Assembly (NCBI GenBank): GCA_014360465.1
Contig: JACIXQ010000023.1
Span: 1 to 32,985, forward strand
Reading direction: 5' to 3'
Source of the DNA: a bacterium
Lineage (GTDB): Bacteria > Armatimonadota > JACIXR01
DNA: 32,985 nt
A program made the translations under genes and the position numbers. Shown here in pieces: positions 25,078-31,931 of the stretch (positions are counted from its first letter, which is position 1; every line of letters starts with the position of its first letter). The notes beneath the pieces are model-generated. The model had not been told where the DNA came from. It did no database searches and worked only from the letters and a program-made list of their open reading frames with translations.

Positions 25078-26064
25078 TCAAGATTGTTCATTCTCCAGAT
25101 ATGCCATTGAATCAAAGTTTTGTTCTTTGAACCATTCATAAGTCAGCATTAAACCTTCCTTTAGCTCTGTTTTGGGCGACCAGCTAAGCAATTTCCGGGC
25201 TTTGTCAATATTAAGAACACGTCTTTCAATACTGTCTATCTTTCTCTTGGGGAGATAAACCTTTTCGGGTTTCTTGCCCGGGTTAACTATAGACCAAATT
25301 ATATCTGCTAATTCGTTTATAGAAGTTTCTTTGCCTGTGGCTATGTTGAAGACTTCACCTACTGCTTGGGGTAAGATAGCTGCTCTTAGGGTTGCTTCCA
25401 CAGCGTCATCCACATAGACGAAGTCCCTTGTTTGCTCTCCACTGCCGTAAATTTGAAGCGGTTTTTGTCTTAAAGCATTGAAGAAGAACTTAGAAATAAC
25501 ACCTGAATATGGGTTCTTTGGCGATTGCCTCGGTCCATAGACATTTGAATAGCGAAGAATTGTTATGGGAATGTTATATAAAGAATAAAATGCCTGGCAG
25601 TAGGCTTCTCCAGCATATTTCCCCGCAGGATATATGGATGTAAATTGGGGATATGCGTCTTCAGGTATTGGCATAACCTTGGCATTACCATAAATAGAGA
25701 CGGAAGAAGTATAGACAAATCTTTTGATGGGTAAATCCTTGCATAAATATACTAAATTGACAGTTCCTTTTACATTCGTATCTTGCTCTAAAAGCGGGTC
25801 CTCCACAGCTGCCGTAATGTTTACTGTTGCGAGATGAAAGATATACTCAACATCACTTAAGAAGGAAGCTATCTGGGATGAGCTAACGGAACATTCCAGC
25901 AGCTCTATTTTATCGTATACCTCTTTTAAATTTTCTAAATTGCCAGTAAAGAAATTATCAACGACTTTTACCTTTGCGCCTTCTCTTAACAAAGCCACTA
26001 CCAGATTAGAACCTACGAAGCCTGCGCCACCGGTGACCAGAACAGTTCTACCAGCGAATCTCAT
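25078..26064 (-). CDS. Extended SDR NAD-dependent sugar epimerase/dehydratase
   Basis: A 328-residue nucleotide-sugar enzyme. ATG 26064 is preferred to the track's 26133: GGAGG overlaps the preceding stop and the family start MRFAGRTVLVTGGAGFVGSN follows. The NAD-binding T-G-G-A-G-F-V-G, TSSVSIYG, catalytic YPAGK (Y-x-x-x-K, about residue 143) and RYSNVYGPRQSP are all present, as is the C-terminal SWSPKTELKEGL. The likely reaction is 4-epimerisation, decarboxylation or dehydration of a UDP- or GDP-sugar; the exact one cannot be read. Its Shine-Dalgarno lies inside the last codons of the phosphoglycosyl transferase gene, indicating coupled translation. Confidence 0.85.
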   Translation of the reverse strand: MRFAGRTVLVTGGAGFVGSNLVVALLREGAKVKVVDNFFTGNLENLKEVYDKIELLECSVSSSQIASFLSDVEYIFHLATVNITAAVEDPLLEQDTNVKGTVNLVYLCKDLPIKRFVYTSSVSIYGNAKVMPIPEDAYPQFTSIYPAGKYAGEAYCQAFYSLYNIPITILRYSNVYGPRQSPKNPYSGVISKFFFNALRQKPLQIYGSGEQTRDFVYVDDAVEATLRAAILPQAVGEVFNIATGKETSINELADIIWSIVNPGKKPEKVYLPKRKIDSIERRVLNIDKARKLLSWSPKTELKEGLMLTYEWFKEQNFDSMAYLENEQS

Positions 26065-26069
26065 ATTAA

Positions 26070-26726
26070 TCAACCTCCTGTCTTTCTTATAACAGCCAAT
26101 ATAGTGGCGAAAATGATTTTCAAATCCAACCACAAAGTAGTTCTTTTTATGTATTGTATATCAAGCTTCACCATCTCATCGAATGGCACAGCTCCTCGAG
26201 CCTTAACTTGATAGAGACCAGTAATCCCCGGCTTACACTGTTGTCTTTGCCAATGCCATTCATTAAAATATTCTGCCTCATAAATTGGAAGAGGGCGAGG
26301 ACCTACTATATTCATATCCCCCAGGAGTACATTGAAGAATTGCGGTAACTCGTCCAGGCTTAGTTTTCTTAACCATTTACCAACCGGTGTGATATAAGGG
26401 CTGAGGTCTATGCGGTAAATTTGGTTTCTGCTTTCTTTACTTATTGCCTTGGCAACGAAGTTCTTGTGAATGGTTTGGTCGAAATTGTGAACCATTGTCC
26501 GGAACTTGTAGAGGGTGAATGGTTTACCTCCTTTGCCCAATCTTTTTTGTTTAAATATTACCGGGCCCGGACTCGTTAAAGCGACGAGCAATGCGATGAT
26601 AGCCAAGAATGGCAGGAGAATTATAAGAAGACTAAACGAAATTGTTAAATTTATGAATCTCCTCCCACTTTCTCTAATTTTATATCTTGCTATATCTTTC
26701 TTAGTCAACATCAAATCCTTATCCAT
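26070..26726 (-). CDS. Monotopic phosphoglycosyl transferase (bacterial sugar transferase)
   Basis: A 218-residue initiating enzyme that transfers a sugar-1-phosphate from a UDP-sugar to undecaprenyl phosphate at the inner membrane face. It has one hydrophobic re-entrant segment (about 27-50), then GPVIFKQKRLGKGGKPF, LYKFRTMV, the catalytic Asp-Glu in LSLDELPQFFNVLLGDM, VGPRPLP and KPGITGLYQVKARG. It lacks the four-helix N-terminal region of WbaP/WcaJ and so is of the short PglC-like type. It starts three bases after the DUF354 gene's stop. ATG 26711 is an alternative start. With WecB upstream, a HexNAc primer is plausible. Confidence 0.9.
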   Translation of the reverse strand: MDKDLMLTKKDIARYKIRESGRRFINLTISFSLLIILLPFLAIIALLVALTSPGPVIFKQKRLGKGGKPFTLYKFRTMVHNFDQTIHKNFVAKAISKESRNQIYRIDLSPYITPVGKWLRKLSLDELPQFFNVLLGDMNIVGPRPLPIYEAEYFNEWHWQRQQCKPGITGLYQVKARGAVPFDEMVKLDIQYIKRTTLWLDLKIIFATILAVIRKTGG

Positions 26727-26729
26727 CCC

Positions 26730-27752
26730 TTAAGCCTTTGCAGTGTTCAGTATTTCCTTGATTACCTCTTCTTTTAAACTATATTTTTTAAAATCTCTAT
26801 TAAACTGTTTCTTTTCCAGCTTAACTTTTGTAAAATCCTTTGGAGAAGAGATAATAGTCAGATAACCTTGCTCTGCAAGATATAAATCCACCGCACGTAG
26901 GTTTTTTAGGAGGGTATATGCAGGTGTCCCAAGCAAAGCTGCTTCTGCAGCCATTGTCCCGCCAGCAGTTACAACGATATCCGAATAATACATAAGCATC
27001 AAACCATCTACAACCTTGGTTTGAATTCGTAGGTTGGGATAGTGATTTTCCCATTGTAAAAATCTTTCTTTTTGCTGCTCAGTGCGAGGAAGAATGATGA
27101 CGAAGGTGTTAGGTTGTGATAGAAGGTATCTTGTAAAAGCATAAAAAAGAGGGTTATCAACTCTATCGTGAAGTGCAAGGTAATCAGGCGGGCGAAGGGT
27201 GCATATAATTTTGTCGGTGGGAAGATTTAACTTTTCGGGGAAATCCGGTTCAGGTTGAAAATCCACAATATATATTTGTTCCTTAACACCATCTAATTTA
27301 ACAACCTTTTTGGGAGAAGCTCCATATTGATGGAGCTTCTCATCAGGAAAAACGCGGGGTACAAGGATCTTCGTAGCAAGCCTAAAGACAAGGTGGTTGG
27401 CTATTTGGCGTTCTGTATCCTGAATAGTAACGAAAGGTATCTTGAGCAGGCGAGCAACGAGAGCTTGATCTGCAGAATTATGGCTAACAGCAACATCAAT
27501 ATCCAAATTCCTTACAATCCTATACAATTGCAGGCTCCTATTTATAAGGTTGAAAGCTTTTTTGTAATAGCTCCTTCCGCCATGTTTGCCAACTACTATG
27601 TGGGGAATCTTTTTCTTTTCGGCGAGGGGGCGAGTTTGGGCATAATCCCTCACCGTAACGAATGTATGATGACCTCGCTCTTTGAGTGCTTTAATTATTC
27701 CACTAAATAGAAATACATGAGCTGAGTTAGCTAAGTCGAACCATATCCTCAT
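26730..27752 (-). CDS. DUF354 family protein, MurG/WecB-like GT-B fold
   Basis: A 340-residue DUF354 protein: MRIWFDLANSAHVFLFSGII at the start, VTVRDYAQTRPLAEKK, DVAVSHNSADQALVARLL and the C-terminal donor-site-like VVTAGGTMAAEAALLGTPAY. DUF354 members resemble GT-B glycosyltransferases and UDP-GlcNAc 2-epimerases and occur in surface polysaccharide loci. This is the only glycosyltransferase-like protein in the operon besides the initiating enzyme. It is the first gene of the operon, with a promoter about 50 bases upstream and only an A-rich, weak ribosome binding region. Confidence 0.8.
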   Translation of the reverse strand: MRIWFDLANSAHVFLFSGIIKALKERGHHTFVTVRDYAQTRPLAEKKKIPHIVVGKHGGRSYYKKAFNLINRSLQLYRIVRNLDIDVAVSHNSADQALVARLLKIPFVTIQDTERQIANHLVFRLATKILVPRVFPDEKLHQYGASPKKVVKLDGVKEQIYIVDFQPEPDFPEKLNLPTDKIICTLRPPDYLALHDRVDNPLFYAFTRYLLSQPNTFVIILPRTEQQKERFLQWENHYPNLRIQTKVVDGLMLMYYSDIVVTAGGTMAAEAALLGTPAYTLLKNLRAVDLYLAEQGYLTIISSPKDFTKVKLEKKQFNRDFKKYSLKEEVIKEILNTAKA

Positions 27753-27801
27753 CTTTTTTTTCTTGAAGCTATCATAAATAAATACTTATTTCTTCTTTTT
27801 A

Positions 27802-27829
27802 ATAATAGCATACCTTTAAAAAAAATCAA
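27802..27829 (-). promoter_or_regulatory. Promoter of the polysaccharide operon, overlapping an IS end
   Basis: On the minus strand TTGATT (27829-27824) and TATTAT (27807-27802) are 16 bases apart. The predicted start is about 45 bases before ATG 27752. The first two bases of the -35 box fall within the terminal repeat of the IS remnant beginning at 27828. Confidence 0.4.
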
Positions 27830-28576
27830 CGCTGCATTTTCAAAATTTTGTTAGTAAAGCAATAATAGGTAGGATTACTATATGAAGGAGAAATGTTAAG
27901 AGCGAGACTTACCAATAACAACTCGTTTGGGTTAGTTTCTCTACTTAGTAATCCTTTAGAAATTGCTAAAACCTTCAGGAGTTATAGGTGGAATGATGGT
28001 TTAAGATGACAATGAATACGGCAGAGATACCTATGTAAAGAATGCGGGAAAACTTTTAATGGCAAATTTATTTATCTCCACTCGTCAGTTAGAGGAATAG
28101 CCAGATTGTTCGCTCGTTCTTCTCTAACAATTTGCGACTTAGCCAAACGGGTCATTAGTATATTAGTCTCTGTTTATCGTGAGAAGGAACCTCTGGTAGG
28201 TCAAATAGTGATAGACGAGGAAGCTATGATGACAAGGTGCCCGTGGTAGCTTTGTATGAAAGGAGAGGTAAGAGATTTTTGATGGAGTCATTTCCGAGAT
28301 TGAATGAGGATGTAGCGAGATTTATCGGAATTGTTGTCGCTCCTAAAAGCACAATTTATTTAAGCTATGACCATCAGGGAGTAGTTCATAGTAAAAGATG
28401 TTACGCTGAAAAGGAAGCTTTGATTAATGGTTGTGAGAGTTTGTCTTTCTTGCTGAGGCTATTTTTGAGCGTTCATAGGGGGATTGTGAAATACTACATA
28501 AGAGAATATCTTTTGCTTTTCGCACTCCATCCTACGGTTTTGCATCTCAAAAACGCGATTCTTAAAATAGAGCGTT
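27828..28576 (+). mobile_element. Degenerate IS1595-family (ISXO2-like) insertion sequence
   Basis: The ends form an imperfect 19-bp inverted repeat. AACGCT then ATTTT at 27828-27846 matches the reverse complement of 28558-28576 at 15 of 19 positions. Between them lies a broken ISXO2-type transposase on the plus strand. The right end stops two bases from the wecB stop codon. No clear target duplication is visible. The element is about 0.75 kb, shorter than a functional relative, in keeping with internal deletions. Confidence 0.65.
27893..28557 (+). pseudogene. IS1595-family transposase pseudogene
   Basis: GAAGGAG precedes ATG 27893. The first frame gives NPLEIAKTFRSYRWNDGLR, the typical N-terminal helix and 'RW-x-D-G' before a zinc ribbon. 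Two in-frame TGA codons (28007, 28013) then interrupt, followed in the same frame by RQRYLCKECGKTFN (second zinc knuckle) and LVGQIVIDEEAM (first catalytic Asp region). This frame ends at TAG 28247. A shifted frame continues as VPVVALYERRGKRF, VAPKSTIY and HRGIVKYYIREYLLLF, the DDE_Tnp_IS1595 pattern. The first CxxC, the G-G-K segment and the second catalytic Asp (T-D-G-Y) have been lost. TGA ends many genes here, so recoding is not an explanation; this is decay. Confidence 0.75.
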
Positions 28577-28579
28577 TTT
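28549..28579 (-). terminator. Weak hairpin at the 3' end of wecB
   Basis: AAAAACGC (28549-28556) and GCGTTTTT (28572-28579) are exact complements with a 15-base loop. On the minus strand GCGTTTTT ends the stem directly after wecB. It is low in GC and is supplied by the IS end. Termination is possible but not certain. Confidence 0.3.
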
Positions 28580-29682
28580 TAACAAAAATGCTCTTTAATA
28601 ATGTTGACTATTCTTTGTGCAGTTTTCCCATCCCAAAGAGGGGGAATATTCCCCGTTTTCCACTTTCCAGACAAAATCCGTTCAACGCTACTGAAAATCT
28701 TCCTTCTATCCCTGCCCACAACCTCATTTGTCCCTAATTCCACCGTTACCACCCACTCCGTTTCCTCTCGCAAAGTTAAGCAAGGAATCGCAAGAAAGGT
28801 TGTTTCCTCTTGCACCCCTCCAGAATCCGTTAGAACAAAGAGACTTTCTTTCACCAATTTCACAAAATCAACATAACCGAGAGGTTGAATGACCCTTATA
28901 TTATCGCCCAGCAAAGATTTCAAGTTAAATCTTTCCATAGCTTTGAGAGAGCGAGGATGGGCAGGAAAGATTATCGGAATAAAAGAAGATACTTCATTCA
29001 TTATCTCCAAAAGTTCTTTCAAATCTCTTTCCTCATCTACATTTGCCGGTCGATGGAGTGTTAATACGGCGTAGGATTTCTCCTCTATGCCCAACTTGTT
29101 AAGTATATCGGAGCTTTCCCATTTATCCTTGAGCATAAGAAGGGAATCAATCATTATGTTTCCTACAAAGAATATCTTCTCTTGGGAAATACCTTCTCTT
29201 AATAGGTTCTCGTTAGCATCTTGGCTCGGCGTGAAGAGAAAATCTGAAATAGCATCTGTAAGCAAACGATTTATTTCCTCTGGCATTCTTCTATTAAAAG
29301 AACGAAGCCCAGCTTCAATATGTGCTATGGGGATATGTAGCTTTACAGCACATAAGGCACAGGCAAGGGTTGAATTAACATCACCTACCACCACAACCAG
29401 GTCAGGAACATTCTTCAAAAGAATTTTTTCAAAAGAGAGCATAATTTTAGCAGTCTGTTCAGCGTGTGTACCTGAGCCAACACCCAAGTAAATGTCTGGA
29501 GGCGGTAGTTCCAAATCTCTGAAGAAAACATCGGAGAGATTGACATCATAATGTTGTCCTGTGTGAACAAGGAGTTGTTGGATTTGCCCTTTCATTTCTA
29601 TGGACAATTCTTCCATTGCCTTGTATAAAGGCGCAATTTTCATAAAGTTAGGTCTCGCTCCAACGACTTCAATAATCTTCAT
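28579..29682 (-). CDS. wecB: UDP-N-acetylglucosamine 2-epimerase (non-hydrolysing)
   Basis: A 367-residue cytoplasmic enzyme interconverting UDP-GlcNAc and UDP-ManNAc for surface polysaccharide. The family landmarks are all present: MKIIEVVGARPNFMKIAPL, VHTGQHYD, VVGDVNSTLACAL, HIEAGLRSFNRRMPEEINR, VLTLHRPANVDEE, FPAHPRS and LTDSGGVQEETTFL. The usual L-R-x-N-T-E-R-P segment reads LREETEWVVT, a variant; the following VELGTNEVVG is intact. Full length is as expected. It has its own promoter with a leader of about ten bases and a weak GAAGAG ribosome binding site. The IS remnant now separates it from the polysaccharide operon that it probably serves. Confidence 0.93.
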   Translation of the reverse strand: MKIIEVVGARPNFMKIAPLYKAMEELSIEMKGQIQQLLVHTGQHYDVNLSDVFFRDLELPPPDIYLGVGSGTHAEQTAKIMLSFEKILLKNVPDLVVVVGDVNSTLACALCAVKLHIPIAHIEAGLRSFNRRMPEEINRLLTDAISDFLFTPSQDANENLLREGISQEKIFFVGNIMIDSLLMLKDKWESSDILNKLGIEEKSYAVLTLHRPANVDEERDLKELLEIMNEVSSFIPIIFPAHPRSLKAMERFNLKSLLGDNIRVIQPLGYVDFVKLVKESLFVLTDSGGVQEETTFLAIPCLTLREETEWVVTVELGTNEVVGRDRRKIFSSVERILSGKWKTGNIPPLWDGKTAQRIVNIIKEHFC

Positions 29683-29699
29683 ATCTCTTCAGCAAATTT

Positions 29700-29728
29700 A
29701 TTTTAAAACTATGTTTGATAATATTCAA
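29700..29728 (-). promoter_or_regulatory. wecB promoter
   Basis: On the minus strand TTGAAT (29728-29723) is followed after 17 bases by TAAAAT (29705-29700). The predicted start site is about 10 bases before ATG 29682, giving a very short leader. Confidence 0.5.
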
Positions 29729-29742
29729 GCCAGCCTCTTTTT

Positions 29743-29853
29743 TCAGAAGTGTTTTTTCAAAGCCAACATCCAATAAGCGAATAAACAAAACAATATTTCA
29801 AAACAATTTATTATTAGAAATGAAATGACGGATAAGATGGGATTTTCCAACAT
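29743..29853 (-). CDS. Possible 36-aa single-pass membrane peptide
   Basis: An ORF too short for the track: ATG 29853 preceded by GGGAGG (29868-29863) with nine-base spacing, the strongest Shine-Dalgarno of this region, and ending at TGA 29743. The peptide is hydrophobic (PILSVISFLIINCFEILFCL) with a basic end KKHF, compatible with one membrane helix. It lies 60 bases upstream of wecB, whose promoter is just downstream of it. No homology recognised; it could be chance. Confidence 0.35.
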   Translation of the reverse strand: MLENPILSVISFLIINCFEILFCLFAYWMLALKKHF

Positions 29854-30020
29854 ATTTGACTTCCTCCCAAATACATCAAACGCTTCCCTCGTCTGTTTGA
29901 GCGCCTCTCACCCTAAAAAAACAAAGGTTTGAAAATCTGGGAAAGCAAAGGAGAAAGCGAATTTGCTCACTATATCTATTGCGGGATGTTTCACTAAACT
30001 TGCTTGGCAAGGTTAATTAT

Positions 30021-30049
30021 TTGACATTGATATTATCAAGATATATAAT
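30021..30049 (+). promoter_or_regulatory. Consensus sigma70 promoter of tRNA-Asn
   Basis: A perfect TTGACA (30021-30026), a 17-base spacer and a perfect TATAAT (30044-30049). The start site is predicted near 30056, about seven bases before the tRNA. Confidence 0.85.
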
Positions 30050-30062
30050 TTCAAATTGGGTT

Positions 30063-30137
30063 TCCGGGGTAGCTCAACGGCAGAGCGGCTGGCTGTTAAC
30101 CAGCGGGCTGCAGGTTCGAGTCCTGCCCCCGGAGCCA
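30063..30137 (+). tRNA. tRNA-Asn (GUU)
   Basis: A complete 75-base cloverleaf. The acceptor TCCGGGG pairs with CCCCGGA. The D stem is GCTC/GAGC. The anticodon stem GCTGG/CCAGC encloses loop CTGTTAA with anticodon GTT. The T arm is GCAGG-TTCGAGT-CCTGC. The discriminator is G and the 3' CCA is encoded. The glycosidase gene follows on the same strand 73 bases later without a visible terminator, so read-through is possible. No second copy of its 3' end is seen in the window, so it does not mark a complete integrated element here. Confidence 0.97.
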
Positions 30138-30210
30138 GTGATCTTAAATAGGGAGAGGAATTACGAGAGTAATCAGGCACTATCCTAAGCTTATCAGCCT
30201 TTTCTGTTTA

Positions 30211-31224
30211 ATGGCTCTCGCCACCATATCGCTGTCAGCTTCGCAAAGAAAACAGGATATTCCCAATTTACCTATCACAAACAGAAATTTTTACCTTGGT
30301 ATCACCCCAAACCCTAAAAATTCCCACAATAGTAGTTTTGATGACATTCTTAAGGCTTATGAAGAAGCCGGGCAAATTGCCGAAATAAGTATGATTTGGG
30401 TTAAAAATCAGGGAATCGGCGAATACGCTCTACTAAAGAAAAACAAGGTTATCACAGGAGTAAGAGTTTACGGTTTGATGCCCTTTATAACGCTAAATTT
30501 TGCCAAGATTGTAAGAGAGAAAGGCGGACTTAAATATGTGATAGATGCCCCTAAAGGTATTGAACCCAAGCTTTCCTCTGCCGACTTTCGGAAAGCTTGG
30601 GTTAATGAAGCAAAGAGCATAGCCAGGGAATTCAAACCCGAGTACTTTTCTCTTGGCAACGAAATCAACGATTACTTTTCCTTACATCCTGAGGAGTTCC
30701 CAGCGTATTTGTCCTTGATTAAAGATGCTTATCGGGAGATCAAAGAAGTTTCCCCAAAAACAAAGGTGCTCGTCGTTTTGTCCTATAATCACTTGATAGA
30801 GAATAATCAGTGGGAAATGCTTCGCCAGCTTTGTGACAAGCTGGACTTGATCGGGTTAACAACTTATCCATATAAGAATTATTCTTCCCCTGAAAAACTG
30901 CCGAAAGACTACTACTTGAGATTAAAGAAATATGTTGATAAACCTATTGCTTTTACGGAGATAGGTTGGAGTTCATCGGGAATTAATGGAGAGAAAACCC
31001 AAGCTGATTTCTTAGGCAGATTTCTTGAGCTTACAAAAGGGCTTAATATTGAAATGGTAAATTGGCTTTTCCTTCACGAGACAAAATTAGAGGGTATGAG
31101 CAGGTTTATTGTTTCTCCTGATGTTACAACGATTGCTTTGAAAAAATCCAACGGAGATAAAAAAGAGGTTTACTACCTCTGGCTACTTCTGAAACGGTTG
31201 AGGCGCGAAAAATTCCCGCAATGA
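30211..31224 (+). CDS. Secreted GH-A clan glycosidase-like protein
   Basis: A 337-residue TIM-barrel protein. FSLGNEINDYFS (about residue 148) fits the clan A acid/base 'N-E' at strand 4. IAFTEIGWSSSG (about 247) fits the nucleophile Glu at strand 7. WVKNQGIGEY and LIGLTTYPYKNY fit other strands. The closest resemblance is to GH53/GH39-type endo-glycosidases; the substrate is unknown. The in-frame codons directly upstream of ATG 30211 read RHYPKLISLFCL, an ideal signal-peptide n-region and h-region joined to MALATISLSA, yet they contain no ATG, GTG or TTG. The true start may be a rare ATT/ATC codon after GGGAGAGG (30151-30158), or the start codon has been lost. Confidence 0.7.
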   Translation: MALATISLSASQRKQDIPNLPITNRNFYLGITPNPKNSHNSSFDDILKAYEEAGQIAEISMIWVKNQGIGEYALLKKNKVITGVRVYGLMPFITLNFAKIVREKGGLKYVIDAPKGIEPKLSSADFRKAWVNEAKSIAREFKPEYFSLGNEINDYFSLHPEEFPAYLSLIKDAYREIKEVSPKTKVLVVLSYNHLIENNQWEMLRQLCDKLDLIGLTTYPYKNYSSPEKLPKDYYLRLKKYVDKPIAFTEIGWSSSGINGEKTQADFLGRFLELTKGLNIEMVNWLFLHETKLEGMSRFIVSPDVTTIALKKSNGDKKEVYYLWLLLKRLRREKFPQ

Positions 31225-31931
31225 GCGATAAGACATCGGTATTCAACGAAGCGGATGTGAGGGCTTTCTACAGGCTCTTGAATCATAAGTATTTGACCGA
31301 ATTAAGGTTTTTGAAACGAGGATATTTCCCCGCTTATGCAATTGTCACCAACGAAGATGATTTCCTCAAGAAGTGCAAAGTCTGGAATGGGAAAAGGAAT
31401 ATATATGCTGGGCTGAGGGATAGAAGGGAAGGGATGAGGAAGTGCGCCAATTTCGGAGATATAATCGGCGTCCAGCTCCTTACACTGGATATAGACCCTC
31501 GCCGTCCAGCGGAAATCCCCTCAACCAAAGAAGAATTGGAAAGAGCTCTGGAAGTAGGTGAAGTCATAAGAAATTGGTTTGAAAGTCAGGGTTATATTCC
31601 CCCTATCAGAGCTATGACGGGAAACGGTGTCTGCCTTTATTTTTGCATTCCCTTTTTTGAGGTCAACGATGATAATAGAGACGAAATCACGAGACTGATA
31701 GAAAGATTTGAACAGAACTGTCGGGAGAAGTTCAAGCAGATTCTAAAAGATAAGGATTCCACCATAGATTCAATGTACGACCTACCAAGAATTGGGAAGG
31801 TTATAGGGACACTATCGGTTAAAGGGGAACATAGCGAAGAAAGACCCTGGCGGTTATCCTATTTTATAGACCCACCTACCAGAATTAATGATGAAAAGCT
31901 TCTAAAAAGTTTATTGCGAGGGACTCTTTAA
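31221..31931 (+). CDS. Archaeo-eukaryotic primase (AEP/PrimPol)-like protein
   Basis: A 236-residue soluble protein. Order of motifs: FPAYAIVTNEDDF and NIYAGLRDRR at the N-terminus; GVQLLTLDIDPRR (about residue 88), matching the hhDhD metal motif; IRAMTGNGVCLYFCIPFF (about 135), the place of the S/T-G-x-G-x-H motif but with Cys in place of His; and STIDSMYDLPRIGKVIGTLS (about 185), the third motif region. This is the minimal catalytic core without helicase or zinc domains, as in small mobile-element primases. Its ATG overlaps the glycosidase stop by four bases with no ribosome binding site of its own. Its 3' end overlaps the convergent deacetylase by 21 bases. Confidence 0.65.
   Translation: MSDKTSVFNEADVRAFYRLLNHKYLTELRFLKRGYFPAYAIVTNEDDFLKKCKVWNGKRNIYAGLRDRREGMRKCANFGDIIGVQLLTLDIDPRRPAEIPSTKEELERALEVGEVIRNWFESQGYIPPIRAMTGNGVCLYFCIPFFEVNDDNRDEITRLIERFEQNCREKFKQILKDKDSTIDSMYDLPRIGKVIGTLSVKGEHSEERPWRLSYFIDPPTRINDEKLLKSLLRGTL

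Larger units (their letters stand above)
29683..30062. other. Intergenic region between wecB and tRNA-Asn
   Basis: Divergent spacer of 380 bases. It holds the wecB promoter and a possible 36-codon minus-strand ORF in its left half and the tRNA promoter at its right end. Between 29870 and 30020 I see no gene, only weak short inverted repeats. Confidence 0.6.

Noticed and set aside
28007-28015. Possible UGA recoding in the transposase
   Set aside because: Many genes in the window end in TGA, and the same pseudogene also has a TAG, a frameshift and deletions.
28237-28737. 166-codon plus-strand ORF as a whole gene
   Set aside because: Its first part is the shifted frame of the IS1595 transposase remnant and its last part runs antisense into wecB; it is not a single gene.
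30063-30137. tRNA-Asn as attachment site of an integrated element
   Set aside because: No repeated tRNA 3' end and no integrase are seen within the window; cargo-like genes downstream alone are not enough.
29979-30188. 69-codon ORF over the tRNA
   Set aside because: It runs through the tRNA-Asn gene and its promoter; an accidental open frame.
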